From: Prorocentrum cordatum
Taxonomy: Eukaryota > Sar > Dinophyceae > Prorocentrales > Prorocentraceae
Direction of reading: 5' to 3'
Length of the DNA: 64,000 nucleotides
Assembly (NCBI GenBank): GCA_963575745.1
Contig: CAUYUJ010009446.1
Location: 737,259 to 801,258 of the forward strand
The notes below the pieces were generated by a model. It saw only the letters and a program-made list of their open reading frames with translations. It was not told the DNA's origin and made no database searches. The position numbers and the translations under genes are program-made. Shown piece by piece: positions 51,470 to 61,974 of this stretch (positions are counted from its first letter, which is position 1; every line of letters starts with the position of its first letter).

Positions 51470-53025
51470 CTGCCGGGCTGGCTCCGCTCGCGCAGGCTGG
51501 CCCCAAAATAATCCTCGTCCCGCTGCCTGCGCGGGGTGGGCGCCCTTCGCTACCAGCGATTCCTGCGCTGGCAGCTACGCCCGCGGGCGAGCTGCTGCCG
51601 GCGCTCCGCCCGCGCCTGGCAGCCGCGCTCAGCGGCAAGTGGCCCCCCTGCGCGCGCGCCTGCAGGCTGCCGATGCTCAGCTGGGGATGGGCCAAAGGCT
51701 TATCGCTCATGACGCATTCTTGCTTCGGTTTCCACGTCCACCTGTAGCGACGCTGCTTGCAAACGACGCGCTGGGAAAGCGCCCGCTCGCCTGCCTGCTG
51801 GAGCTCCGAGCCGACGATGCCAGCGTTGCTCGGCGCCGCCTCCAGCTCCGCGGCCGCGACCGCTGGCCCTCGAAAATGCGGCGCCGCCGCCTGCGAGCGA
51901 CGCAAGAATGAACGTGGGCGGCCCTGCGAAGACGCCTCTGGAAACCGAGCGGCCAGCGCCGCCTCGGGGACAAAGATGACCGTCTCAGTCGTCGATCCTC
52001 GCGGCGCCCAAGAAACTCACTAAAGGCGACGAGACGCGCGACCGCCTCGTCGGCGAGCTCGGCGAATCGCTGCAGGAACCTGACTAGCCTCTCCCAATTC
52101 GGACAGTTGAGCAAGCACTCCAGTCTGCGCTTGCCGCCGCCCCCAGCAGGGAGAAGTTCCAGCCGTCCGCCGACGACGTCGCGGAGGCGCAGGCGTGGCT
52201 CGACCACGCGGCGGGGAAGCAGAACTGGGCCGCGCTCGACCTCGCCCAGGCGCGAAACGCGCGCGCCAAGGCCCGGGGCGACCAGGGCTCCGAGCCCGCA
52301 GCATTGGCTACGCGCGCAGGAGGAGCTGGACCACAGCCAGATGCTACCACCGACTTCGCAGTGGGCCAGACCATTTGGCACGACATCAGCATCGACGACG
52401 ACACCGCCCGCGCCCAGCTGAAGGGCGGAAGCGTGGCCTCGACGACTCGACGACCGCCTCAGGGCTCCAAGCGACGGCCAGGAGCACGTCCGCGACCTCC
52501 TCGGGAACGCCGAGGAGTTCGCATCCAACCCCGCCAAGCGCAAGAGGGCCACCCCTCACGCCATTTCTCGCGCTGGCGAGGGCGACCCCGACGCGATGGC
52601 CGATGCCCCGCCCGCCGCGACCACCGTGGCAGGCAGCGCCACTCAAGGAGACGCCGCTGCTGGCGCTTCCAAAGCACCCAGGCCCGCAGCAGAGTCCGCT
52701 GCCGCCGAGCCCTCAGAGGCCGACGAGGTGGCCGCCGCCGACGTCGCCAAGATCGGCACCGACGCCGCTCGGGCTGCCAAGGCTGCCGGAGAGGGTCCTG
52801 GCTCCGCCGCCCAGCCAGCTGCAGGCGCAGGCGCTCGCAAAGGAGTGTCGGCAGGATCGGCGGGGCAACGCTGGCATCTCCAACGCGGGTGGGCCGCAGC
52901 ATGGCGTTTCCAACGCGGGTGGGGCGCTGGGCGGCAAGGCCGACGGCGGTATTTCCAACGCGGGCGGGTCGCGGCTTTGTTTTTCCGATGTGGATGGGGC
53001 GCTCGACGGCGCGGCTGACCATGCC
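51470..53025 (+). pseudogene. ORF1-like / N-terminal region of LINE-A relative
   Basis: Segments: LGMGQRLIAHDAFLLRFPRP, GDETRDRLVGELGESLQEPD (52030), REKFQPSADDVAEAQAWLDH and NARAKARGDQGSEPA (52150-52300), VGQTIWHDISIDDD, then Ala/Glu-rich linker. Charged coiled coil plus Ala-rich linker resembles the N-terminal half of the 20-kb element. 52880-52985 holds three to four copies of a repeat coding ISNAGG. Several frameshifts. Confidence 0.45.
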
Positions 53026-53029
53026 CTGT

Positions 53030-54130
53030 CTTCGGCGACATCGCCGACTGTGGGCCGCAAGCGGCAAACTACATCAGGGCCAAGGGCTACAAGTGCCACG
53101 CGGCGGCGCTCGCGGATACCCACATCAGCGCAGATCGGGCACTTGATCATGGCGGTAAGTTCGCCGAGGATGGTTAGAAGCTAGCCGCCACGCTGGCGCT
53201 GCCCGCCAACCAATCGGACAAGGGCGCGCACGGCGGCGAACGGGCCCTCATTCGCTGGGACATCGCTGCCACATCTTTCGACGCACTGGGACTCGGACAA
53301 GCAGATGTACAACAGGCAGCCCGTTCGCGGGCTTTTCCCCGATCAGTCCCCACGCCAAGATTGGCAACGTCGTCGCGGTCGCTGCCCATCTCCGCCCACG
53401 ATGAGGCCAGGCCGCCAACCGCGACGCGCTGGTCTCCATGCCCACCTCGACGCGTTCCGCGACCTGTGGATCACCCCAGCGGCCTGTAATTACGAGCCCG
53501 CAAGCCTTGGCTTGGCAAGCGGGGCGGCGCCCCCGTCAGCGCCCTCGACTGCGTCGCCGCCTGCGACGAGGGCAAGGGCTCCACGTGCGACTGCGCCATC
53601 GCGCGCCGCGACGTCGCCGCCCCCATCAGGCGGGAAGCGCTCTACGATGTCCCCTGGAAGACGCACTGCGGCATCTGGGTAACGGCAGGCTCAGTGGAGC
53701 CTGGGCCGCGCGCGGCCATCAAGGCCCCCGAGGCCCCACTTGCACGCGCGATACCAAGGAAGAAAGTTTACCCCGACATCAAGAGGTCGAAGGCCGGAAC
53801 CCAAGTCCTACAAGCACGACGCGAACGCCTGCCCGACTATCTCAGGGGCGAGGTCGACCAGCTCAACAATGGCCAGAACAGCAACCCCGCGGACGACGAC
53901 ATCCCCTTCATGGGCGCGGAGACCGCGCGGCGCCAGGCGGCGGCCCAGGTCGACTCTTCCCTTATATTCCGCGGAGACAAGGTGGGGGCCACGCAGGGCC
54001 GCGGGCGCGTCTTCCACAGGCGCGAACCGAAGAAGACCGCCGATTTCAAATTTGACTTATGCGAAGTGGGTGGCTACTATCGAGATCGCTGTCCTCGAGA
54101 CGCACGGCGCCCCAGATTATGAGCGAGGCC
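53030..54130 (+). pseudogene. LINE-A relative: APE-type endonuclease
   Basis: CGPQAANYIRAKGYKCHAAA then LADTHISAD (metal-binding Glu replaced by Asp in A-x-T-H), IGNVVAVAAHL, FRDLWITPAACNYEPASL (eroded GDWN motif), CDCAIARRDVA (53586 onward; Asp retained) and DVPWKTHCGIWVTA, nearly the same as DVPWGTHCGISVTI of the 20-kb element. The last 140 codons (53694-54122) are open but end frameshifted. The shared ID-to-WVT block supports common family. Confidence 0.65.
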
Positions 54131-54149
54131 GATGCTAAGGCCGCGCCCA

Positions 54150-55870
54150 AGGGTGCATGACGGCCACCCAGGCGATGGAGGCTACTCCAGGAAGGACATG
54201 CCTCAAAGACTCGGAGGCGGCGCGGTGGCAGCACTTCTCCTCTCGCATCACGCGCTACGCGGACCTCGCCCACGACGGCAGGGGCCACGGCGCGCAGGCC
54301 AGAATCCGCAGGCAGATTATCTTCATGATCGACGAGCTCGACAGCCCTTAGTCCACTGCATACCGCCGGATGCAATATCGACCCAGTGGAGATTGAGAAG
54401 TGGAAAATCCAGACTGTGTTCCTAAGCCTCTGCGACGACGACGACCTGCACCACCTATGCGCCACGTCGCTGCAGTGGGCGAGCATGGCCATGGGCAGGG
54501 CGGCAGGCAGGGCTCGCGAGCGCTACCTGCCAAGACTCGACTGGGCCAAGACGGCATGGGAGAGCGCGCCTGGCCAGCTGCGCCGCGCCGCCGTCGATCC
54601 TAACCCCCGGGGGCTCGAGGTCAAGCGCGGCCGCGCCACCTGCGTCGACCCGCACCCTGTCGTGAATACGGCGTCGGACACCTGGATGGGGCCTCTGGAA
54701 GACCAACTCCCACTCCGAGGACGAGCTCGTCAACGCGCGCGAGGAAATCCACGGCGTCGCGAAGGGCGACCCGCCCCCCCCCTCGAGGAGCGCCGCGCCC
54801 TGTCCATCGCGAGCGCGGCCAGCCTCGCCAAGGCAAAGGGCGTCGACAACGTCGGCCCCGTCGACGTCCAACGCCCCCCGAGCGTCGGCGCCCAGGGCCT
54901 CGCCGACTTGCGCAGCCAGTTTGAAAGCGAGGCGCTCTGGCCACCGCAGGTCTGCGCCACGGCGGGCGCGATAGCGCCCGGGCCTGCTGGCGGCGAGGGC
55001 ATCTGAGGGATGTCCCCCACCGCCCCCGAGGTCTGGAGCAAGACCCACGCTCCCTTCGCGGGCCAGTTGCCGCGCGAGCTCGGCGAGTTCCGGGGCGCAG
55101 ACATGGCCCCAGCGCCCTGCGCGCAGCGCTGACAAGGGCCCGGCTCGACGAGGCGGCGGCCGCGCTCGGGATCGCCTTCGCGACTCCCCCCATGGGCGTG
55201 GAGCACTTTTGTGACCCCGCCAATGTCACGAAGCTTTCGGAGGCGGCTGTGTTCAAGGGGTTTCCCGCAGTTGTTGTCGCGCTGGAGGCGCGGCGCTACG
55301 CGGCCCCGCGGCGCCTCGGGATGCGCGGGCGAGCCAGCGACGCCGTCGACCCGCGGCGCCCCATCGCCGCCGGCAGCGCCCGCGGCGACAGGCCAAGGTC
55401 AATCCCGGGCCTATCCCGTTGAGAACCGCATCAATTGCGCCGGCGCGGGCGCGTGGACAGTCGTCGACGACGCAGTCGCGCGCGCGGGCGGGGCGCCCGA
55501 GCAAGTCGCCGGGGGCCTGGCGGGATCGACGCCATCCTGTGCGACCGCGCGGACGACGCGGAGCTCGAGGTCTCCCTTGGGGCCGCGGCCATCGCGTCCG
55601 CGCTGTCCGCGGACGCGGCGCTCAAGGCGAAGGGCCACCGCGTCGAGGTCGCCGACTCCGCTGTCGACCCGGGCATCATCGGCAGGATTCGCAGGCATTC
55701 CTCCCTCGCCGAGATCGCCAAGGGTCTTTGGACTACGGACTCGCGACCCATGGGCGCCCGCAGCCGCCGGATCGCGGGCCTCGCGCCGTCTTCGATCTTG
55801 CAGCAGCGCAGACAGGCATCGCGGGCCATTGGTGGACGCGCACCTGGACAGCGCGTCGCCACATCGTTAG
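54150..55870 (+). pseudogene. LINE-A relative: reverse transcriptase
   Basis: RWQHFSSRITRYADLAHDGR, LAKAKGVDNVGPVDVQRPPS (equivalent to GKGIDQLSPLDFERLP in the 20-kb copy), ALWPPQVC..APGPAGGEG (GGD block), AAAALGIAFATPP and the active site AWTVVDDAVARAGG with Asp codons at 55466 and 55469, then ELEVSLGAAAIASAL and AKGHRVEVADSAVDPGI. Motif C aspartates survive but at least five frameshifts separate the blocks. Confidence 0.68.
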
Positions 55871-55879
55871 CCGCCCTCG

Positions 55880-56820
55880 CGGGCGACGAGGATCCCGCCA
55901 TTAGACTCAGGAGACAGAGCGCCCTCGAGTGGCTCCACTTCCGGTTCGGGTGCCCGTGCCGCCGCGGGCGCATCGCCGAGGCCCGGAAGCCCAATTGCGC
56001 CAGGACCATCATCTTGGGCAAGAAGGAGCGGCACAAAGTCCCGGTGCCCATCCCCGCAGCACAGACAATGTTTGCGGATGCGGGCCGGGCGCGCCCGCTA
56101 CCGCGCGAGCGGGCGCGACCCCCGCGGCAGGGCGAAACTTGGGGAGCAAACCTAGCTGCCACCGCGCTTTGAGCAGAGCGACCGGGAAACCAACCGCCAC
56201 GGCATCGACCCCTCCGAGTTTGTTTTTGCTTCTAGCAGGTCGATCGAGCGTCGCCTCAGGGACGCGGCCAGTCGCCGCCCCGATGGCGAAGGACTCCAGC
56301 GCGGAGACCCAGGCGCCCACATCTTTCGCCACCAGATGGAGAAGTTCACCAAGAAGGGCCTTTCCAACCAGTGAACCCCCAACCTATACACGCGCGGCGG
56401 CTGGCGCGCAGTGGCCGAGGAAGCGATTGCACGAGGCGGGGCGCGAAGCCAGCGCCATCAGGGCGCGACCGCTGGCCTTGAGGGCTCGTTTCGCACCGCG
56501 CCTCGCGCCGAATCGCTTGCCTTCGCGCTTGCCCTCGAGCGCTCGCTGGGCGACTTCCGATTTGTGACAGGTCATCTCCCGCTCTATAATGGGCCTGCTC
56601 AGCCGCCACCGGCGCCCGTCTGAGGGTGCTACAGGGGGCCTTTGGCAGCGCATTGGCCGCGTCGCCGTCCCCGGCGGCCCTGGCAACGCTGACGTGCAAC
56701 GGGCCTCCTTTCGCAGCGAGGAGACCGTCCGGATCGCAGCCGACCCAGTCCTCTTCTACCCTCTGCTCGGTAACGCTTGCGCGCATGCTCGGGCAGGCGT
56801 AGCCGCCCAGGCCTCGTAGG
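55880..56820 (+). pseudogene. LINE-A relative: RNase H region (decayed)
   Basis: PRAESLAFALALERSLGDFR (catalytic Glu block), FVTGHLPLYNG / GLLSRHRRPSEGATGG, GNADVQRASFRSEE and LGNACAHARAGVAAQ. Compared with the 20-kb copy, the third Asp (SDNEAV position), the PSH histidine and the final Asp are all substituted (FVTGH, ASFRS, NACAHA), so RNase H activity is lost by missense change as well as frameshift. Confidence 0.55.
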
Positions 56821-56855
56821 GCCGCGCGCTCGTCGGCGCTCCATCGCCGACGGAT

Positions 56856-57446
56856 GTGCGCGACGGGCAGCGTGCCTTGATTCGTCGTCGCGCTCGCCGC
56901 GCGCTTGCCGACGCCCTGGCCATCGACCCGCGGGTCGCAGAGCGACCCTCTGCACCCAAGGGTAAGCGTCTGACCAAGCTCCAGTTTGCCATCCGCTATA
57001 GTCAGCGCCAGTTCGATCTGCGGGAGAGCACGTACAGATGCCCAGCGTGTGGCGCCACATTTGACAAGAAGCGCGTCCGCGCAGCCTGTGCCACCCAATG
57101 CGAATCCAAGCCATCAGGGCCAACGGCCAGCGAATTGGTCGAGCCAGTCCTTGGCCCCGTCAGCGCGTGCGGTCGCGAGTTCCACGTGATACATAAGGTC
57201 CATGATATTTCTAAGTACCGCCTGTATTTCTGCCGCGCCTGCGGCAAGACAGCGACGCAAGAGCCACGACACTTTCTAGCTCCTTGCGCAGGTTTCACGC
57301 GCAAGGGCAAAAAAAACCTGGCCAATATTGACACAGGCCCTTACACCCGCGACCGCGCGGGGCGAGACGGCCGCACTCCATATGTTCCCGCAGCTTCCCA
57401 CAGCAAGCCGCGCGCGCTCCGCATCCTGCGTAGCACTATGTGCTAA
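56856..57446 (+). CDS. LINE-A relative: C-terminal zinc-ribbon segment
   Basis: A 196-codon open frame ending at TAA 57444. YRCPACGATFDKK (Cys at 57039 and 57048) and LYFCRACGKTATQEPRHFLA then PC (Cys at 57231 and 57240) form two zinc ribbons. C-x2-C...L-x-x-PC matches MWYCRRC...LAKPC at the end of the 20-kb ORF2. The conservation of this terminal segment against heavy decay upstream is notable. It is probably not translated alone. Confidence 0.65.
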   Translation: MRDGQRALIRRRARRALADALAIDPRVAERPSAPKGKRLTKLQFAIRYSQRQFDLRESTYRCPACGATFDKKRVRAACATQCESKPSGPTASELVEPVLGPVSACGREFHVIHKVHDISKYRLYFCRACGKTATQEPRHFLAPCAGFTRKGKKNLANIDTGPYTRDRAGRDGRTPYVPAASHSKPRALRILRSTMC

Positions 57447-57595
57447 GTGCTGAGTTTAATGTTCGCACGCCCTCTTCGCACCTTTCTGCGCAATGGGCAG
57501 TCCTGAGCAGTCCTCCTCCTCCTCCTCCTCCTCTTCCTCTTCCTCCTCCTCCTTTTCCTTCTCCTCCTCCTCCTCCTCATCATCATCATCATCAC
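57447..57595 (+). repeat. Short 3' UTR and (TCC)n tail of LINE-A relative
   Basis: Only about 60 bp after the TAA, CCTGAGCAG runs into TCCTCCTCC repeats for about 75 bp, ending (ATC)n. The 20-kb element has the same arrangement: stop, short UTR, (TCC)n. Confidence 0.7.
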
Positions 57596-57737
57596 CTGCG
57601 CCCCGCGGCGCGCGCCCCGCGGACATCTTCACGCCGCCGCGCCGCCCCCCCATCGGGAAGGGCGCTCGCCCAGCCCAGCCGCGAGGCGCGAAGCATGATG
57701 ACCGTCGAGCCTCTGGAGGCGACTGGCAGAACATGGC

Positions 57738-57865
57738 GAGGAGGAGAAGGAGGAGGAGGGGGAGGAGGAGGGAGGAGGAGGGAGGAGTGAGGAGGGAGGG
57801 GGGAGGAGGGAGGGGGGAGGAGGAGGAGGAGGAGGGAGGAGGAGGAGGAGGAGGAGGAGGAACTG
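57738..57865. repeat. (GGA)n tract
   Basis: GGA repeats with GGGAGGA and GTGAGGA variants. Together with the 57.5-kb (TCC)n tract it forms a large imperfect inverted repeat with a spacer of about 150 bp. Confidence 0.95.
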
Positions 57866-57979
57866 GAGAAGCCCAAATCGGAATCGGGGAGGCGGGCCCC
57901 TGGCAGTGGAGGCCGAGGGCACCAGAGCGGAGGACGGAGGCCTCGAGCACGACGATTTTGGAGCCGGCGGGACGACCTT

Positions 57980-58815
57980 CCGCCATTCGTCGTGGACTTC
58001 CTCCTCGGTACCCTCCCCCTCGTTCCTCATACCCCCTGCCCCTCTTCCTTGTGCTCCTCCTCCCCGTCCTCCCCTCGTCGTCACCTTCCTCAAACCTCTC
58101 CTCCTCCTGTCGTCAGCCCCGGGCCGTGTGTGTCGGGATAAACTCCTCGATGGGCAGCGGATTTATCTTATGTTTTGTACCGGTCTCTTCTCGTTCCCTG
58201 CTTTTGACCGTCCGTCCCTTCTTGCGTGGCTGGGTCACTCCTCTTGTCGTTGTCCTCCTCCTCCTCCTCCTCCTCATCCTTGTCCTCCTTGTCCTCCTCC
58301 TTCTCCTCCTCATCCTCATCCTCATCCTCATCCTTATCCTCATCCGCGCCCAGCGACGCGCGCCCCGCGGACATCTTCCTCCCCCATCCTCCTCCATCCT
58401 CCTCCCCGTCCTCCTCCTCCCTGTCGTCCCCCCGCCCTCTCCCTCTCCGTCCTCCCCGTTCATCCTCCTCGCCCTCTCACCTATCCTCCTCCCCGTCCTC
58501 CCCCCGCTGTCGCCCTCCTTCCGCCCTGCCCCCCCTATCCTAAGCTCGTCCTTCCTTCTCCTCCTCCTCCTCCTCCTCCTCGTCCTTCCCCTCCTCCTCC
58601 CTCCTCCTCCTCCTCCTCCTCCTCCTCCTCCTCCTCCTCCTCCTCCCCCTCCTCCTCCACCTCCTCCTCTTCCTTCTTTTCCTCCTCCTCCTCCTCCTCA
58701 TCCTCCTCCATCCTCCTCTTCCTCTCTTCCTCCTCCTCCCTTCGCCACCTCCTCCTCCTCCTCCTCGTCCTCCTCCTCCTCCTCCTCCTCCTCCTCCTCC
58801 TCCCTGCTCTTCTTC
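57980..58815. repeat. CCT-rich region with pure (CCT)n blocks
   Basis: Long CCT-dominated stretch with pure blocks at 58255-58300, 58555-58650, 58680-58715 and 58745-58805. GCGACGCGCGCCCCGCGGAC at 58354 repeats GCGGCGCGCGCCCCGCGGAC at 57603, each next to CTCATC repeats, indicating a segmental duplication of about 750 bp spacing. Confidence 0.9.
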
Positions 58816-58984
58816 CCCCCTCGCTGCCCCGATGCGGGCCAAAAGCAAAACAAACATCGGCACGAAGAAGCAGCAGCAACGGACCAGTGTGGGCCAGGGA
58901 TGGCCGGCCCCCGCAGGCCTCCGCCGGAGGAGCGGCGCTAGCGGCCCAGCAGCAGCCAGTCAGCGGAGGCAGGGGCGGGGGGGG

Positions 58985-59008
58985 ATGGTGATGGTGATGG
59001 TGATGGTC
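58985..59008. repeat. (GGTGAT)n short microsatellite
   Basis: GATGGTGATGGTGATGGTGA within otherwise unique sequence. Confidence 0.85.
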
Positions 59009-59137
59009 CCCCGAGTCGTCCAGGGTGCTTCAGTGTCTCAAGGAAGCCACGTCGACCAGATTCATGTTCTAGGCGGCTCCTTATTTTCTTGTGTTCCGTC
59101 GGCGTCCAGGGTTCTCGCCTCAAGGAAGGTCCGACCT

Positions 59138-59412
59138 GTTGATGATGCTGATGCTGCTGATGATGATGCTGATGATGATGGTGGTGATGGTGATGGTGAT
59201 GGTGATGGTGATGGCGATGGTGATGATTATAATGAAGATGATGGTGGTGGTAATGATGATGGTGATGATGACGATGATGACGATGCTGATGATGATGGTG
59301 GTGATGCTGATTCTGGTGATGACAATGATGATAATGATGCTGATGATGGTGATGCTGACGGTGATGATGACGACGACGATGGTCATGATGGTTATGATGA
59401 TGGTGATGACTC
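59138..59412. repeat. (GAT)n/(GGTGAT)n compound microsatellite
   Basis: GATGAT, GATGCTGAT and GGTGATGGTGAT repeats over about 275 bp, which keep Asp- or Met-rich frames open on the plus strand. Confidence 0.95.
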
Positions 59413-60003
59413 AGACTCGCTCACACACAGTCTCACGGACACACAGTCTCACGAAAGCTCATGTAAATCGCGATGTGGCAGGCATGGTGGTGCATCCCAA
59501 AAGGGAGCCGACCAGGGTGTTATCACGGGCCCGTTTGCGCCCAGATTGTCGGGATGTTATGTTTTTTGGGGGGCGCGTTTATGAACAAAGCCCCATGATC
59601 ATCGCGATGTAGCAGGCATGGCTGTTGGGCCTTCCAAGGAGGAGCACACGGTGCTATCACGGGCCCGTTCGCGCCCAAATTGTCAGGACTTCTCAAGTAG
59701 AGGGCCGTGTGTTGGTGGGTGGACGCATTTTCTTTCCCATGACCATCGCGACACAGCAGAGATGCATCTGGGTTGCCAGCGGGCGAGCCGACCAGGGTTT
59801 TATCACGGGCCCGTTCGCGAAGAGATATTCGGGATATCTCGCGTACATTGGCGGTTTTGTGGGGGGATCGACGTGTCCTTTTCCACGGCCTCATGAGCAT
59901 CGCGATGTAGCAGGCATGGCATTCAGGCCTTCCACGGGGAGAGCTTACCAGGGTATTAGAACGGGCCTTTGCGCGTCCAGATCTGGCAGGGCATCACAAG
60001 TAG
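59413..60003 (+). repeat. Diverged 152-bp satellite relatives, tandem block
   Basis: Starts with a short 16-bp-like stretch (CTCACACACAGTCTCACGGA), then four units of about 135-153 bp, each with ATCGCGATGTAGCAGGCATGG (59464, 59599, 59744, 59897), AAGGGAGCCGACCAGGGTGT and ATCACGGGCCCGTTCGCG. These match AAGGGGAGCCGCCAGGGGTG and GCACGGGCTCGTTCGCG of the 152-bp units at 10-13 kb, so both belong to one family. The combination with a 16-bp-type array at the left is also the same. Confidence 0.8.
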
Positions 60004-60190
60004 AATGATCGATTCATTCGGTGGTCTCATGTGGTCTCCAGCTACCACCCTGGATGGGCGCATCGACACCTTGCACCGCCGCATCGCTAGTCTGCTGATG
60101 CGAGTGCCGCGGTAAGGCGCCGAAGAAGTGCCGGAGCGTTTCTGCCGCAGGGCTCGTGAAGCCAAGGGCGTTTATCAGTGCAGGCGCTGG

Positions 60191-60239
60191 TGGAGCCACC
60201 GTCCTTGCCCTCGGGTGGGCAAGGGGAGCGGTGGCTCCA
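60191..60239 (+). repeat. Long hairpin
   Basis: TGGAGCCACCG, then TCCTTGCCC, a 6-nt loop, GGGCAAGGGGA and CGGTGGCTCCA: 19-20 paired bases with a 3-nt bulge. No U tail or gene end is evident beside it. Confidence 0.8.
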
Positions 60240-60554
60240 AGACCAGAAAACGCGCTGACCAGTTACAGCTCCCATGTCGCACGCACGGATACGAGATCGG
60301 CAGCCCGCCGTCCAGGACAGTGGTGGCACAGTGGAGCCTGGTTTGCATGAGGGCACGTGCCGCTGCCTCTCTCTGTCCTCCCTTCTCTCTCGCATGGACG
60401 CCATGCGCGTCAGTGGTGCAGCTCGTGTCAGTGGGCATTGCGTTGCATCTTAGCGTCTTTGTTTGTGTCGTGTGGTTTTTTGCTCGCGCTCCCTGCGGCG
60501 ACATCCCGCCTTCTGATCATGATTCTAGTTTGGGGGGTAGGCGTGTGCCTTTAC

Positions 60555-60850
60555 AGAGCCCAGGATCATCGCGACGCAGCAGACAGGCGCTTGGGCTTCC
60601 CAAAGGTGAGGGCGACCAAGGTTTTATCGCGAGCAGGTTCGCGCCCAGATTGCCTGGACCTCTCACGTTTACCGACCGTTCTGGCGAGGGGGGTAACCGT
60701 GTCTCATGTCGTTTTTTTTTTTTTTTTTTTTTTCTTCAGAGGCTCATGATCCTCGCGATGAAGCAGGCAGCGCGCTTGGACAACCCAAGGAGGGAGCCGA
60801 CCAGGGTTGGTTCGCGCCCAGATCGTTGGGACCTCTCATGCTGACGCTGA
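60555..60850 (+). repeat. Two further diverged satellite units around a poly(T) run
   Basis: AGGATCATCGCGACGCAGCA (60559) and ATGATCCTCGCGATGAAGCA (60745) start two units ending in CGCCCAGATTGCCTGGACCT and CGCCCAGATCGTTGGGACCT. A T-run of about 24 nt (60710-60733) followed by CTTCAG lies between them. Confidence 0.78.
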
Positions 60851-60859
60851 ATTATCAAC

Positions 60860-61215
60860 GGTGCAACCATCCCAGTGCAGATACCTCCGAAGCACGGCCA
60901 ACACTTGCATGTGCCCCAGCCCCCGTAAGCAGGAGATGGCGAGGAGGGCCGAGCCTCAAGGCTCAAGGACATTCAGGTCAGCAGGTTCGCGACATTCTTC
61001 AAAGCTTGCCGGAACCTGTCTAGGTCTGTCTGTTGTTCGGCAAGTTACATGAACAAGTCCTGGATTTTAAGCGTCACACCAGTGGCAACGTCATGATTAT
61101 GTTGCAACGCTGCTGCTTACTTCTGCTCCTGCTCGGCAATTTGCTTGCCGAGGTGTGATTGCAAGTCAATCGCCGAGAAGGGTCTTTAGTTGTGGGCCCC
61201 CCCTGTACATTTCGG
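60860..61215. other. Spacer without recognised gene
   Basis: Unique sequence; contains no recognised motif. It ends at a CCT tract (61222-61315). Confidence 0.5.
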
Positions 61216-61219
61216 CGGG

Positions 61220-61318
61220 GAACAAACTCGACCCTCCTCCTCCTCCTCCTCATCATCCAACTCCTCCCCTCCTCCTGCTCCTCCTTCTCCTCCTCCTCCT
61301 CCTCGTCCTCCTCTTGCC
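61220..61318. repeat. (CCT)n tract
   Basis: CCTCCT repeats interrupted by CATCATCCAA, CTGCT and CGT. Confidence 0.92.
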
Positions 61319-61319
61319 C

Positions 61320-61960
61320 TTCGTGGTCGTTATCGTAGTCGTCGTCGTGGTCGTCGCGGCGGAAATTATTTTCCCTCTATTGTTGGGTGGGCTGGGTAAA
61401 GTTGTGAGGTTCTTTCTCCCAGGGATTAATCCATCTTAGCTAACCTTCACGCGAGAGGATATATGAACATTTATTTATGAGGATTAGAAAAGGAATCAGT
61501 CATTTGTGGTCGTGATTGGACCCGCGATTGCAATCGTGATTGTAGTCGCGATTGTAATCGTAATCGTAGTCAAGGTTGTAGTCACAATGGCAGTCGTAAT
61601 CGTAGTCGTCGTCGTTGCGGCGGAAGATTTCTTTCTATTGCTGGGCGGGCTGTATCAGGTTTGGTGGTTATTTTCTTATTTTCCCCCAGGGGAATAATCC
61701 AGTGTGGGCTACCCTACACGCGAGAGGATTTGTGAGTATCTTGCCATGAGAATTGCAATAGGGATCAGTGTTGTGGTTATAGTCGTGATTTTAGTCTTGG
61801 TTGGAATCGCGATTGTAATCGTGATTATAGTTGTGATTGTAATCGCAGTTGTAGTCGTAGTTGTAATCGCAGTTGTAGTCGTAATCGTAGTCGTAGCCGT
61901 CGTTGTCGTTGTTGCGCGGCGGGTGCCGCGGAGAATTCATTATTTTCTGCTATTCGTGGG
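61320..61960 (+). repeat. 255-bp repeat with internal (GTAATC)n-type array
   Basis: Two full units and part of a third: GCGGCGGAAATTATTTTCC (61356) versus GCGGCGGAAGATTTCTTTC (61617), each followed by ATTGTTGGGTGGGCTG / ATTGCTGGGCGGGCTG, CCAGGG(A)TTAATCCA, CACGCGAGAGGAT and AGGGATCAGT, then a hexamer array of GTAATCGTAGTC type (61500-61615, 61775-61910). A third start is at 61913. The hexamer array is nested inside each unit. Confidence 0.85.
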
Positions 61961-61974
61961 GCCCCAGTCCGTCA

